From a virus, in IMG/VR virus record IMGVR_UViG_3300006030_000091, positions 1 through 26,553 of that record: a stretch of 26,553 nucleotides of DNA; one strand, written 5' to 3'. How positions within the stretch are numbered: the stretch's first letter is position 1; every line of letters begins with the position of its first letter. The position numbers and the translations under genes are program-made. Positions 1 to 10,400 of this stretch are shown here, one piece after another. The notes below the pieces were generated by a model, which was given only the letters and a program-made list of their open reading frames with translations, searched no databases and was not told where the DNA came from.

Positions 1-1093
<1,093 letters not shown>

Positions 1094-1097
1094 ATGT

Positions 1098-1373
1098 CTA
1101 CCACTTTACCTTATTTGCCCAGTATGCGGCGGACATCTTGCCCTTCTTGATGTTTGCTGCGTGACGAGCCTGGAAGGATTCGCGGCGCTTGCGGTATGCC
1201 TCGGATTCCCCTGCTTTCTTTGGGGAGCCTGAGACGCCTTGCTGTCCGAACCTAATCAGTTTGACTTGGTCGCCTTCTTTGGCGAGAACAGCGTGAGACT
1301 TTTTGTCGTGTCCTGGGGTGCGCTTCGGTTTGTTGTATCCGGCGAACTTTTCGCCACGGTATTCAATGGTCAT
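1098..1373 (-). CDS. Conserved small basic phage protein ending in KMSAAYWANKVKW
   Basis: 91 aa, strongly basic. The recognisable blocks are YRGEKFAGYNKPKRTPGH, KSHAVLAKEGDQVKLIRFGQ and the terminal GKMSAAYWANKVKW. Small proteins with these blocks recur in unrelated phages infecting many bacteria and belong to a domain-of-unknown-function family (I believe DUF5872, not verified). The function is unknown. The ATG overlaps the stop of the glycosyltransferase gene (ATGA), so translation is probably coupled. Position between the glycosyltransferase and tail genes suggests co-expression with virion proteins, but structural incorporation is not shown. Confidence 0.75.
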   Translation of the reverse strand: MTIEYRGEKFAGYNKPKRTPGHDKKSHAVLAKEGDQVKLIRFGQQGVSGSPKKAGESEAYRKRRESFQARHAANIKKGKMSAAYWANKVKW

Positions 1374-2479
1374 GGTGATGTGATACTACCTGATTCGAGT
1401 AGGACGTTTTTGGCGTTCACTGGTATACGGGATTGTTGACCTTTGGTTAGGACGATGTGGTGTCGTCCGATGTCGGCGGTGATGTTTTTGAGGGCTGTGA
1501 CGGGTACGGTGGCAACGTCTGATTGTTCCCATTGGGTGTCTTGGAGTTGGTGTCCTTGGGGGATTGTGTCGGCAAGGATGCGGGCTGCGTTAGCCCAGGA
1601 GTATTCCCGCGCCTCCTTATGTTTTGCTGTTGGGGTGTCAGAAATAATAGACCGCATATTTTGAATCAAGGCATTTACGTCTGGTTCGTCCCAGTTCCCT
1701 GCGTCGTAAATGCTTGGCTCTGTGCAGGGTGTTGAGGTTGTCGGCACGACTGCGTTTGCTAGGTGTGAAAACATTCGGTGACCGCTTGTGTCGCTGATGA
1801 TGGTGGGTAGCCCTGCTGCTATTGCTTGCAGTGGCATGAGTCCCCATCCTTCTCCTCTGGACATGGAGATGAAGCAGTCGGAATCCCAGTAAAGGTTTCT
1901 TTCTTCTTCCTCTGTCATCAGTTCCCTATGTAACACAATACGGTTATTGTTTATCTTGGGGACCCCGCCGATAATGTCCATCCGGCATTTGAGATGCAAC
2001 TCAGCATCCATGTCAAGACGGTTGAACGCCTCCACGACAACGTCTAACCCTTTGCGCCTCCAGTGCGACCCGCCAGCCAAGAACCTAAATGGACCTTCGC
2101 GTCGTTTCTTGTTGAGTTGTGGTTTCCAAAGTTGCGTGTCGATACCGAGCGGAACAACAGCAACATTACTGTGGTACTTATCAAAGATTTCTTTATTGTG
2201 GTCACACGGCACAACAATCATGTCGAACTGAGGAAACAACTCGTGCATCGTCTGGGGAAGAACATCCGCTTCCCACATCGTAAATAAGACACGATACTGT
2301 CCGGCATACCAGCCCTTCACCATCGTCGGCTGAAGAACAAAAACAGCGGTACTTGCCGTATCAGACAACGTCACTATTTTGTCAAGTTCATCCCGTAACG
2401 AATTGTGCAATCTCCCATAACCGTAATGAGTATGGGCGGGACCAAAGATTGCTAAATGATTCCCGTCTCCACTTGCCAT
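1370..2479 (-). CDS. GT4-type (GT-B fold) glycosyltransferase
   Basis: 369 aa. The C-terminal half reads as a GT-B nucleotide-sugar domain. VVPLGIDTQLWKP at about 108-120 is the usual entry to that domain. AGGSHWRRKGLDVVVEAFNR at about 135-154 carries the basic RKG motif that contacts the donor phosphate. SRGEGWGLMPLQAIAAGLPTI at about 207-227 is the EGxGL...P signature. In classical GT4 enzymes the signature is E-x7-E; here Glu210 is kept but the second acidic position appears to be Gln218. The N-terminal part (AIFGPAHTHYGYGRLHN) fits the acceptor side. The family transfers sugars from activated donors. The gene is embedded in the virion operon, so a virion protein is a plausible acceptor. 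Donor and acceptor cannot be read from sequence. Confidence 0.85.
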   Translation of the reverse strand: MASGDGNHLAIFGPAHTHYGYGRLHNSLRDELDKIVTLSDTASTAVFVLQPTMVKGWYAGQYRVLFTMWEADVLPQTMHELFPQFDMIVVPCDHNKEIFDKYHSNVAVVPLGIDTQLWKPQLNKKRREGPFRFLAGGSHWRRKGLDVVVEAFNRLDMDAELHLKCRMDIIGGVPKINNNRIVLHRELMTEEEERNLYWDSDCFISMSRGEGWGLMPLQAIAAGLPTIISDTSGHRMFSHLANAVVPTTSTPCTEPSIYDAGNWDEPDVNALIQNMRSIISDTPTAKHKEAREYSWANAARILADTIPQGHQLQDTQWEQSDVATVPVTALKNITADIGRHHIVLTKGQQSRIPVNAKNVLLESGSITSP

Positions 2480-2730
2480 TCGTGCTTCGCCTTCTTCTCC
2501 AATTCGGCAGACCCGTCAATAGACTTAGGCTGCAACCCGTTCTGACGGAGACGCTTATACGCAGGCATATCCTTATTCCATCCCTTCTCCGTCTTGTTGA
2601 TTTCCTCAACCCTAGAACCACGCGATGTGGTTGAGTTGGCACCAGTACGAACGTGCGCGATGCGGCAACCAAAGCAGCCCTCTACGTCAAGGTTCGGATG
2701 CGTTTCACGATGCTTCAATGTAATCCCCAT
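2452..2730 (-). CDS. Conserved hypothetical actinophage protein with a GCFGC motif
   Basis: 92 aa, beginning MGITLKHRETHPNLDVEGCFGCRIAHV. The THPNLDVEGCFGC opening and the later PAYKRLRQNGLQPKSIDGSAELE block recur in small proteins of actinobacterial phages; no function is known to me. The CxxC pair could bind metal but no second pair is present. Its 3' end overlaps the glycosyltransferase start by 28 nt, and its 5' end overlaps the preceding gene by 26 nt, consistent with one polycistron downstream of the capsid terminator. Confidence 0.75.
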   Translation of the reverse strand: MGITLKHRETHPNLDVEGCFGCRIAHVRTGANSTTSRGSRVEEINKTEKGWNKDMPAYKRLRQNGLQPKSIDGSAELEKKAKHEWQVETGII

Positions 2731-2971
2731 ACCCTGCTTCTATAAGGTCCGCTTCCTCGGCAGCAGTCAACACATTGTCATGACCGCCGTAGTAGGTAAT
2801 TGCTACTTCATCAAGGTATGCAGGCTGCGTCTCCGTGTAAGTACCGTCAAGCAACTTATAAACGTTACGCCCACGATTACCAGATTCAACCCTGCCAAAC
2901 AAGCGTGATTCAGGGCTGTTATTCCAAAGGTCATCCCAATACACAAACGGGTCAGTAGGAGGACGGAACAC
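2705..2971 (-). CDS. Small conserved phage protein MFRPPTDPF...
   Basis: 88 aa from a GTG at 2971; an ATG at 2977 would add two residues. GAGGGG lies 6 nt before the GTG but directly against the ATG, so I prefer the GTG. The protein is acidic, with FRPPTDPFVYWDD at the start and YYGGHDNVLTAAEEADLIEAGYGDYIE at the end. The GGH...L...EAGYG pattern occurs in small proteins near tail genes of actinophages. No function is known. It is the first gene after the terminator that follows the capsid gene, so its expression depends on read-through or an unseen promoter. Confidence 0.75.
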   Translation of the reverse strand: MFRPPTDPFVYWDDLWNNSPESRLFGRVESGNRGRNVYKLLDGTYTETQPAYLDEVAITYYGGHDNVLTAAEEADLIEAGYGDYIEAS

Positions 2972-2991
2972 AGCCATCCCCTCATAATAGC

Positions 2992-3020
2992 AAAACCCCC
3001 CACCCCGAAGGGCAGGGGGT
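2992..3020 (-). terminator. Intrinsic terminator with UUCG loop after the capsid gene
   Basis: Read on the minus strand, an 11-bp stem (ACCCCCTGCCC paired with GGGTGGGGGGT, two G-U pairs) closes on a TTCG tetraloop and runs into TTTT at 2995-2992. It lies between the capsid stop and the next gene, 15 nt from that gene. The T-run is short and the downstream genes have no obvious promoter, so it probably attenuates transcription rather than stopping it fully. Confidence 0.8.
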
Positions 3021-3027
3021 CTTACTT

Positions 3028-3044
3028 GACCTAAAAGTTAGGTC
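3028..3044 (-). repeat. Perfect 7-bp hairpin overlapping the capsid stop codon
   Basis: GACCTAA and TTAGGTC are separated by three bases. The hairpin covers the last part of the capsid TGA stop and precedes the terminator by 8 nt, forming a tandem hairpin pair. No T-tract follows it, so it is more likely an mRNA 3'-end structure than a second terminator. Confidence 0.6.
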
Positions 3045-4011
3045 AGGAGTTTGCGCCGATGCTGGACGCCGACTCGATACGACGGAGGCTTGCCTCACGG
3101 AAGCGACCGTATCCACCGAGCCAGTACCAACCGAGCGGCTGGAGACGCATGAGAAGGTCGGTCACGTTTCCGCGAACAATCTTCGGCATAGCGCCGTTGC
3201 CATCGGTGACGCTGTGCGCCTTAGCGAGCGCCTGACGACCCATGATGAGGGTTGCGTAGACGTCAATGGTTCCTGTCGAACCCGAACCGTTCGAGGCGTT
3301 CTCGAACAGCGGGGCGCGGGGCGTCTCAATGAAACGCACCGACTCGAAGGTACCAATCTCGCCGTTGTAGATTCCGGCGGGGTTGACGTAGTTGGCGGGT
3401 GTGCGCCAGCCAGCAGCGTCAGTTGCCGAGCGGAAGTCAAACGACACGTCCGGGTGGATGTAGCCCATGTACGAACCACCGAAGGTGGCGACGTTGGCTG
3501 CGCGCAACTTGGCGACCTGCTTACGCACGTCATCAGCGGCGAGGATGTCCTCCGTCTGGACCGTGGTACGGCTCGACGGGTCGGTTGTGCCGCCTGTTGC
3601 GTAAGCAACGTTGGAGCCAGCAGCGAGAACGTCGCGGACGACGCGGTCGATGGAGTCACCAGCGTTGTAACCAACGATGTTCGCAGCCGAGTTGTCGACA
3701 TCGAGGAACGACGTGCCACGCAACTTAGCGGTGGTGACGACGGCGTTACCGTACTCAGCAAGAGTAACGGTGACCTGGCTGTCAGCAAGGGCTGTGGGGG
3801 TAACGTCTGTCACTTCGTTCAGCGTCGAGGTCGCCGGGGCGAGGTCGCTGAAGATGGTGAATGTGACGGCAGAACCAGGCATCGACTGTGCTGTCGGCAT
3901 AACGTCGGCAGCCTGGTCGAACAGCAACTCCGAACGCAGCGCGAAATAGGCGATGCGGTCAAAGGCTGTCTGGTCTACGGAGAGGGAGGAGGTGGTTGTT
4001 TCACCAGCCAT
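3043..4011 (-). CDS. Major capsid protein (HK97 fold, N4-gp56/P22-like type)
   Basis: 322 aa, starting MAGETTTSSLSVDQTAFDRIAYFALRS. AAGGA lies about 9 nt before the ATG. The SMPGSAVTFTIFSDLAPATSTLNEVTDVTPTAL segment (about 43-75), followed by VTVTLAEYGNAVVTTAKL, matches the N-arm and strand pattern of capsid proteins of the N4-gp56 type, where a 'set up for entry into the shell' region is followed by 'EYG' strands. Length is typical (300-400 aa). A helical spine (GDSIDRVVRDVLAAG), a glycine-rich middle and a GWYWLGGYGRF C-terminal block follow. Position directly after a scaffold-like gene and before a strong terminator is what one expects of the most highly expressed virion gene. The subfamily name is less certain than the function. 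Confidence 0.88.
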   Translation of the reverse strand: MAGETTTSSLSVDQTAFDRIAYFALRSELLFDQAADVMPTAQSMPGSAVTFTIFSDLAPATSTLNEVTDVTPTALADSQVTVTLAEYGNAVVTTAKLRGTSFLDVDNSAANIVGYNAGDSIDRVVRDVLAAGSNVAYATGGTTDPSSRTTVQTEDILAADDVRKQVAKLRAANVATFGGSYMGYIHPDVSFDFRSATDAAGWRTPANYVNPAGIYNGEIGTFESVRFIETPRAPLFENASNGSGSTGTIDVYATLIMGRQALAKAHSVTDGNGAMPKIVRGNVTDLLMRLQPLGWYWLGGYGRFREASLRRIESASSIGANS

Positions 4012-4037
4012 TTTGGTTTTCCTTTAGGGTTGAGGGT

Positions 4038-4484
4038 TTAGATTGCGTTTCGCGCCTCAGCCAGAATTGCCAATACTTCTTCCTCAGACGATGCCTCTGC
4101 GATTCGCTTGTTCCAGTCGATAGGGGCGCTCGCTGTTCCTGCTCCTTGGGCGACCTTTTCGGTGCGCTTCCAGGCGTCGGCTTCGCTTGTGTCCTGTTCG
4201 GGGGTGTGAATCAAATTGGCTTCCATAGCAGCCTGCTTGATGGACTCTGGGGTCATGTCTCCGTCGTATGCCTTCATGAAATACTGCGTCATCTTGTTGC
4301 CGGGGTCTAGCCCTGCTTCAAGAAACGCTGCCTTTCGTGCGGCTGTTTCGGCGGATGCGGCTCGCTTTTCGGCGTCCGCAAGACGCTTCTCCAGTTCCTT
4401 CATCCGTGCGCGAACTGGGTTCTTGCTTTCGGTTTCAGGCTGGTAATCGTCGTCCTCGTACTGGTCGTACTCGTACTCTGACAT
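4038..4484 (-). CDS. Capsid scaffolding protein
   Basis: 148 aa, acidic. It opens with a Tyr/Asp/Glu-rich low-complexity stretch (MSEYEYDQYEDDDYQPE), then a charged coiled coil (about 24-55, ARMKELEKRLADAEKRAASAE), then a helical C-terminal half ending EEEVLAILAEARNAI. AAGGAGA sits 7 nt before the ATG, one of the best ribosome-binding sites in the block. The coiled coil, the acidic character and the place immediately upstream of the capsid gene are the usual signs of a scaffold, which shapes the procapsid and is then lost. No protease motif is visible. Confidence 0.82.
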   Translation of the reverse strand: MSEYEYDQYEDDDYQPETESKNPVRARMKELEKRLADAEKRAASAETAARKAAFLEAGLDPGNKMTQYFMKAYDGDMTPESIKQAAMEANLIHTPEQDTSEADAWKRTEKVAQGAGTASAPIDWNKRIAEASSEEEVLAILAEARNAI

Positions 4485-4506
4485 ATGGCACTCTCCTTAG
4501 TGTCCA

Positions 4507-4529
4507 CGTCGTAGCGGAGGACTACGACG
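4507..4529 (-). repeat. 8-bp inverted repeat in the scaffold/capsid leader
   Basis: CGTCGTAG and CTACGACG form a perfect stem around a 7-nt loop, about 10 nt upstream of the scaffold ribosome-binding site. No T-run follows. It is probably a 5'-leader hairpin that stabilises the scaffold-capsid mRNA. Confidence 0.5.
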
Positions 4530-4609
4530 GCTACTTTGATTTACACCCCTGTTGTACGCCACGTTGTCGGGGGATATCCCGTGGGTTTCGGTCTGCGACC
4601 TATGAAATA

Positions 4610-4638
4610 AATATACACCTTTTATTTGGTGTGTGCAA
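4610..4638 (-). promoter_or_regulatory. Candidate promoter for scaffold and capsid genes
   Basis: Minus-strand TTGCAC (4638-4633), a 17-nt spacer and TATATT (4615-4610). It lies in the 159-nt gap ahead of the scaffold gene, one of the few real gaps in the virion block. The -35 box is weak (3 of 6) and the -10 box good (5 of 6). An extra promoter here would raise capsid and scaffold output relative to upstream genes. Confidence 0.35.
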
Positions 4639-4643
4639 GCATC

Positions 4644-5483
4644 CTATTGGTTGGCGCTTGTAAGCCCGATGATTCCCTTGGATGTTTCTGCGAGCGACCC
4701 GCCTGCTTCAAATGCTGCTTTGCGTTGACGTGCGCGTGTTGCTACTCGTTGGGCTGCTGCTGCGTTTGTTCCGAACGCCGCACCAATTTGCTCAGCCTGG
4801 GTGATTGCTTCCTCTCCAGCCAGCGGCTTGTAGAGTTCTTGGGTGGCTGCGATGTCTGCAAATCCTTGCTGCGCTTGGGTTTGGGTGATTCCACGGTTGA
4901 CCAGTTCTTCTGCTTGGGCGGCTGTGATTTGCTGCTGTTGTTCGCGGGCGGCATTTGCTCGTCTTGCTGCTTCTGCACGGCGAACTACGTCTGTTTGTTG
5001 GAGGCGTGTTGGGTCAATCATGTAGGCGGCGATGTCGCCGTCTTGAAGACCGTAGAGGCGCTTGAGTTCTTCGCGTGTTCCTGGTTCTGTTTCTGTTACT
5101 GCGCGGTAGCCTTGACGGATGCGGGCGTCCAGTTCGTCTGCGCGAACGTCATTAGCGATGAAGTTGGCAAAGTCATCCTGAGTATCGTAAAACCCTTTTG
5201 GCATACCGTTGGCGCGAAGAACATTTCTGTACTCTCCTTCCAACTGGATGTACGCTAGTTCTCCACCCTGAAGCGGAGCAAGACCTTTCTTCTGTCGTTC
5301 GATAAGACCCTTGAACCGCTGCTTGTACTGGTCTGTGCTACGAATCGCTCGCCAGATATTTGTCGAAGCATCAGCACCAGTGAACTGCGTCGGGTCATCC
5401 TTGATGGCGTTGTCAATAGCGCCAATCAAACCCTCCAAGCCGTACTCGCGGAGAATATCTAGTGCGTCGTCACGTGCTGCCAT
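4644..5483 (-). CDS. Probable virion protein, Ala/Gln-rich helical
   Basis: 279 aa. The N-terminal half is mixed (DDALDILREYGLEGLIGAID, then MPKGFYDTQDDFANFIANDV). The C-terminal half is almost entirely helical and rich in Ala, Gln and Arg (about 160-265). It contains VVRRAEAARRANAAREQQQQ and ends ETSKGIIGLTSANQ. I do not recognise the family. The ATG overlaps the previous stop as TAATG. Position between portal and scaffold, after very large proteins, fits an internal or ejected virion protein, but a neck protein is possible. Confidence 0.75.
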   Translation of the reverse strand: MAARDDALDILREYGLEGLIGAIDNAIKDDPTQFTGADASTNIWRAIRSTDQYKQRFKGLIERQKKGLAPLQGGELAYIQLEGEYRNVLRANGMPKGFYDTQDDFANFIANDVRADELDARIRQGYRAVTETEPGTREELKRLYGLQDGDIAAYMIDPTRLQQTDVVRRAEAARRANAAREQQQQITAAQAEELVNRGITQTQAQQGFADIAATQELYKPLAGEEAITQAEQIGAAFGTNAAAAQRVATRARQRKAAFEAGGSLAETSKGIIGLTSANQ

Positions 5484-6709
5484 TATGCCATCTTTCCAAA
5501 TCCCTGAGCCAAAGCATACGCCACATTACGGTACGTATTCTTTGCGTCGTCAGTGTTCTGCCATTCAGGAAGGGTGCGGAGATACTTGTTCCATTCCCAT
5601 AGGTCCATCTGGCGGTACTCGCCAGTCTTGGGGTCCTGATAATTCAACGCTCTGTTCCACTTGTCCTGGGTCCAGTCAATGTTGTTCGGGTCAACAGAAG
5701 TTCCTAGGACGTTCGCTGTCTGCTGTTTGTAGGCGTACATGGCTGTTTCCACATCCTGCCCCTTGTCCAGAGCGGGTTGAAGGCTGCGGAACTGAGTACG
5801 GGCAGATGAACGCATGAGGTCTTCCCACTGTGTAGCGCTCTTTGTCCCAGTCATAATTTCTTGGGTCCAGGTGTCAATCTGAGACTGCGAGGGCTTCTGG
5901 AAATACGCTGCTGCTTTGGCGTAAAGGTCACGTGCTACGGAGCCTTGGCGCAGGTCGGCAATACCAGTAGCACCACGCAACTGCGCATCTGCTACCGCTT
6001 CCGAGCCAATGGCATTTACCAACTGAACATCAGAGTAGTTGAACTTGATGCTGTCTTCAGCCAACTTACGCAGAGTTGCATCAGACAACGCATACCCGTT
6101 GGCAAGAGTCTGTGCCTTGATTGTATCCACCTTTGATGTCACGTTTGTTTCATACGTGGCAGGGTCGGTTGACTGGAGAATCTTAGACTGACGGACGCTC
6201 TGCTGAGTGGTGCGGAACCATCCTGTGTTCTGAAGCGAGGCAGTCAACTTTGCAGAATCGTTGTACCACCCCTCTTTCACAGATTGGTCGATTACTTTCT
6301 TGACATCAGGGTTGTCGTTGTACACATCCCAAAGCGAGCCGAATTCCTTCTGAATAGTTTCTTTCCACTTAGCGGTGTTCGTTTTATCGGCTGTCTTCTT
6401 AGGCGCAACCTTTTTCTTGGCAATCGTCTTCTTTGTGTTCTTCTGCTCTTGACCGACAATGTACTTCAAGCGTGTCTTCAGGTCCCCAAGTTCTTGCTCG
6501 GTGTATTCACCGTAACCAGGAACAACCCACTTCTTTGTCTTGGTGTTCCACGTTGCTTTATCTGTTGCTGCGAGTTGCTTCTTGGCAGCACCAGGACCTT
6601 CCATGTCGGCAGTTTTCGGGGCGGAGGGCGCAGCGGGCGCATTGGGAACTGTCGTCGTTGTTGTCCCAGGAGTGGGGCTTTGCCCGCCAGTGTTCGTCGG
6701 TTCAGCCAT
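5483..6709 (-). CDS. Probable virion protein with Pro/Thr-rich N-terminus
   Basis: 408 aa. Residues 1-35 are low-complexity (GGQSPTPGTTTTTVPNAPAA). About 85-115 is a Lys-rich linker (KNTKKTIAKKKVAPKK). The remainder is a mostly helical region with regular Asp-Trp and Tyr residues, for example SLWDVYNDNPDVKKVIDQ and MDLWEWNKYLRTLPEWQN. I do not recognise it. It is joined to both neighbours by 1-nt TAATG overlaps, so it is made together with the 242-aa and 1509-aa proteins. A flexible N-terminus plus a helical body is common in proteins ejected with DNA; that role is inferred. Confidence 0.75.
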   Translation of the reverse strand: MAEPTNTGGQSPTPGTTTTTVPNAPAAPSAPKTADMEGPGAAKKQLAATDKATWNTKTKKWVVPGYGEYTEQELGDLKTRLKYIVGQEQKNTKKTIAKKKVAPKKTADKTNTAKWKETIQKEFGSLWDVYNDNPDVKKVIDQSVKEGWYNDSAKLTASLQNTGWFRTTQQSVRQSKILQSTDPATYETNVTSKVDTIKAQTLANGYALSDATLRKLAEDSIKFNYSDVQLVNAIGSEAVADAQLRGATGIADLRQGSVARDLYAKAAAYFQKPSQSQIDTWTQEIMTGTKSATQWEDLMRSSARTQFRSLQPALDKGQDVETAMYAYKQQTANVLGTSVDPNNIDWTQDKWNRALNYQDPKTGEYRQMDLWEWNKYLRTLPEWQNTDDAKNTYRNVAYALAQGFGKMA

Positions 6710-7437
6710 TACAAACTTCCCATCAACTGTGAAACATTACTGATTGCGTTCAAATACTTATATGCCTCTGTATCCGCTCCATACTGTTGCTCGATACGGC
6801 TCTGGAAGAAAGTATCTGCACCAGGAGCAGCCATCCCCCCGCCAGTGGCTGCGCTACGTTGCGCACCCTGATACGCAGAAGCAAAACGGTTTGCCTCATC
6901 CTCAGACAACTTACGCCCAATAGTAGAAAGGGCTGTCTTCTGTGCGATTGAAACAAGGTCCTTTGTGTTGGCAACGTATTGGCTGGCGCTGCTGCTTACA
7001 CCATTCGAGATTGGTGCCTTGGCAATAGTGTTGAGAACAGTTTTCCAATCTACGCCTTTGAGGTTTGCAACATAAAGAAGGCTGCTCATAGCCGTACGGT
7101 CAGCATCTCCTAAACCGCCTTCGCGCTCTTTACCTGCGTACCATCCACGAGAATAAAGAATCTTTGTAATCTTCTCTCTGTCGATATCGTTATACCCTGC
7201 AAGGATTTGACCAGGTTCATTATTTAGGTCATAAAAATCTCTTACAGTTCCATCAACATCAACAATGCCAAAAGACGTCGCACCTTTATCAGCGGCGGCA
7301 CGTTGGTTGGGTGGAATGTAATCAAGTGATACTCCGGTGCTTCCACTAGAAGACGACCCTCCCCACGGGATGCCATGCTTCTTCATGTATTCCTCAGGAG
7401 TAAGTTCACTATCTGGTTTTGGATTTTGTTCAGCCAT
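6709..7437 (-). CDS. Probable virion-block protein, unknown family
   Basis: 242 aa, beginning MAEQNPKPDSELTPEEYMKKHGIPWGG. The start has a short acidic helix and a Gly/Ser linker (GGSSSSGSTGVSLDYIPPNQ). A region around 100-180 (ITKILYSRGWYAGKEREGGLGDAD, then ANLKGVDWKTVLNTIAKA) resembles small helical peptidoglycan- or protein-binding folds but no catalytic motif can be named. The C-terminal 60 residues are helical (DEANRFASAYQGAQRS). TAATG overlaps join it to the genes on either side. No function is assigned. Confidence 0.72.
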   Translation of the reverse strand: MAEQNPKPDSELTPEEYMKKHGIPWGGSSSSGSTGVSLDYIPPNQRAAADKGATSFGIVDVDGTVRDFYDLNNEPGQILAGYNDIDREKITKILYSRGWYAGKEREGGLGDADRTAMSSLLYVANLKGVDWKTVLNTIAKAPISNGVSSSASQYVANTKDLVSIAQKTALSTIGRKLSEDEANRFASAYQGAQRSAATGGGMAAPGADTFFQSRIEQQYGADTEAYKYLNAISNVSQLMGSL

Positions 7438-10400
7438 TAGTCAATCTCCAGTGAAAGAAGCCTGTCAAACACCCTAGCAAATTCAGGGTATTTAGTTGAA
7501 ATAGCATCTGCATACGAGTTTAGATACTCATGCAAATCAGAAAGTTTGTCTGACTTCAGCGAGGCATATCCTCGACGGTTTGCCTCCATCAGCGCAGCAT
7601 TACGAATTTGTTCGTAATACCTCACCCCCTTAGCAACAGGGTTATTTTCAAGGTCGGTACGCTGCGCCGCCTCAAACAACTTGCTGATAGCACGGTCCGT
7701 CTTATTGGGGTCGTACGCCATTTCCTTGAAACCAGGGTACTTGTCCTCAATCTTAGTGCGGTACTGCTGCAGATAGGCGCGTTCCTGCTGGTTGATATTT
7801 GGACCCAAATGCTCCCGCATATCCTTGTAATAAGCCATACCAATAGAACGCTCAGATGCAGCCAGCAACTCCTCTGCCGTCAACTTCTTACGTAGACCAG
7901 TCTGAACTTGGCGGGAGAACACCTCAAAGTCCATGCTTGTTCCGACAGGTCCGAAATATCCAGCAACGTCCTTATATTGGCGGAACAGACTTTGATTCGT
8001 TCGTTCAAACTTGCCGAACTCTGCTGATGTTTCTAGCCCGCCAGCCTCGGACACGGTCTTGTTGCCAAGATATGTAAAAGCGTCTTCACCGAAAATCTCG
8101 ATAAACCTCAGAGCGGCAGTGTCGTAGTTTATTTCCTGAAGGGAACGCAACGCTTTTGCCAGGTTGTCTACGTGGACATCTCCTGCTTTTGTGCTTACTT
8201 TCAGGTCAATGGTTCCAGAAGCAGGTCCGGTGAACTGTGAAACACCACGCAGAACAACAAGATACCTAGCCTTATCTTTAGCGTCTTGAAGCATTTTGTC
8301 GCGCTGGTCAGGAATAGAAAGGTCATAGTCGCCTGTGGCGGCAAGAGCCTGCATTACTTCAGCATACGTTGTAGCAAAATACTTTCCGTTAGTGTTTCCA
8401 GTGACGCCATCATAAATTTTACGTACCCATGACGGTGCAAGCGCGTCAGTGAGGTTTGTGCGTTCTCCGTACGGCATTGTCATTTTGCGTACAAAGTCAA
8501 AGTTGGGGGAGTCTGGGGTGATTGCCGACATAGCCATCGTTGCGAATGGTCCAAGTCCGGGACGGACATCAAGACCCATGGCGATGCCTTTGACGGAGGC
8601 GACAATCCCTGCGTTCATCCCAGTGAACATCTTTGCCAGCGGTCCAGTCAGCGGGATAGCAAACGACCATTGCCCTGTGCCTTGGTCCTTGAAGATGAAG
8701 CCGCGACCATCACCATCAGGGTCAAAGTCTTTTCCACCTTCCCAAAGCAACTGCATCTTCCGCAGGTTCTTTGCGTTTGGAAGGTATCCAAGTTCTCCAC
8801 CAGCAACCGGGGCGGTTGCGAAACGTGCCATACGTCCAATGAATTCAGCCCACTGTTGACCGAACGGGCTGATAGCCCTCATCACATCTGTACCGTTGCG
8901 ACGCTCAACAGCGTTGTACACAATCTTTTGGTATTCGTCAAGCGCTGCGCCAGCAGCATGAGAAGACACTTCCTCTGGCGTCAAAGTTCCATAAAGTTTT
9001 TGTGGGTTTGCCTGAAGGTCTTTCAGTTTTGCCCATAGTTCTTCACCAAGATATTTTGCTGGTTCAGCGTGGCTGTTTTCAATGTTACGAATAATTGTGT
9101 TGAGACCAGCCTCATCCATTGACGGAGCCAATTTGCCAACCCAGTCGTAGTATTGGCTGCGGAACATAGGTGAACGTTCAAGGGTGGAAATGGGTTTGTT
9201 GTACAAGTATGTGTAGAACTTGTTCATCAACGTGTCCATCGAGTTTCTCAGCAGGTCCGCTGCAGGGCTGCGCGGGTCGCGGATTTCACCAACCTGATAA
9301 CGCGGCATACGGGGGTCCATGTATATACGCTCGTCATGTAGTAGGCGTTCAAGCGCAACAGAGTTATCTCCATAACCATCAAATGCGTAAGGGCTAATAA
9401 CAGCCTTTACAGCGCCACTGTCGGTCTCAATGATTTCTTCGACACGACCCAGGTATGTGGTTCTAATCTTCTTACCGTCGACGTTACGAATGTCGCGCAC
9501 TTCTACACGCCCGCCAACTTCGATATTCCCACGAAGGTTGCGCACGTTGATTTCTTCTGTTGAGTTCTTCAACATACCCAAGCCAACAACATCAAGAAGT
9601 TCTGGGTGGTCGCCAGTTACAGTAGAAAGGCGCTGCTGATTTGTTTCCAACAAATTGCGCAAGTTTTGGTCTACCGACAAGTCAATAGATTCATACGAAG
9701 TGGTTCGTGCTACACGATTATAAACAGGTTGTCCGTTGTCCCACGATGTTTTCATCGTTCTATACCAACGCATAGCGTCAGGGTCGCCATCTTTTATCAT
9801 CTGCATGATTTCGTCGATGGTCTTTCCTTGAGCCATCATGCGTGTATCCCACGATGCGTTCAATTTTCCTAGTTCGTCACCATGCGCACGTGCTACGTCT
9901 GTTGACACTTCGTCAGCGTGGCGTTCATACTGCTTGAATATGTTGAGCCTTGCGGCTCGGCGTTGTGTGGCAAGAGGGTCCTTGTACACAGCGGAAACCA
10001 TGTCACTAGTAGCAATACGGTGAGCCTGCTGTGCATCATCGAGAACACCTGCTGCTCCTAGAACGTTCCAATCCTGATTGAGAAGGTCCCCCTTCCCCGA
10101 TTTCGATGTAGCAAATTCCCACCACTGAAATGGGTGGAAGAAAGGATTAGCAGGATTCGCCTTACCGGACATCCAAATTGAAAGTTGGGAGTCAATGGTG
10201 TTTCGTACAAAGTTGCCGAGTGTTGCAACAATAAGTTTGCGCCACACGTTTTCTTGTACAAATTCGACAGCCCTAAACGGCAGGCGCAGTTGACCAGCAT
10301 TACGAAGTGCGTCAATATTGGGGTCTTTCTTTACCCACAACCAGTTATATTGGTTGGTGAGTCTGCGGAATTGGCGCACATCAGGAACGTGAAATTCCCT

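Noticed and set aside
3162-4041. Long ORFs in other frames across the capsid gene (208 aa minus, 275 aa plus)
   Set aside because: They are composition shadows of the GC-rich capsid gene; the 322-aa frame has capsid features and an SD.
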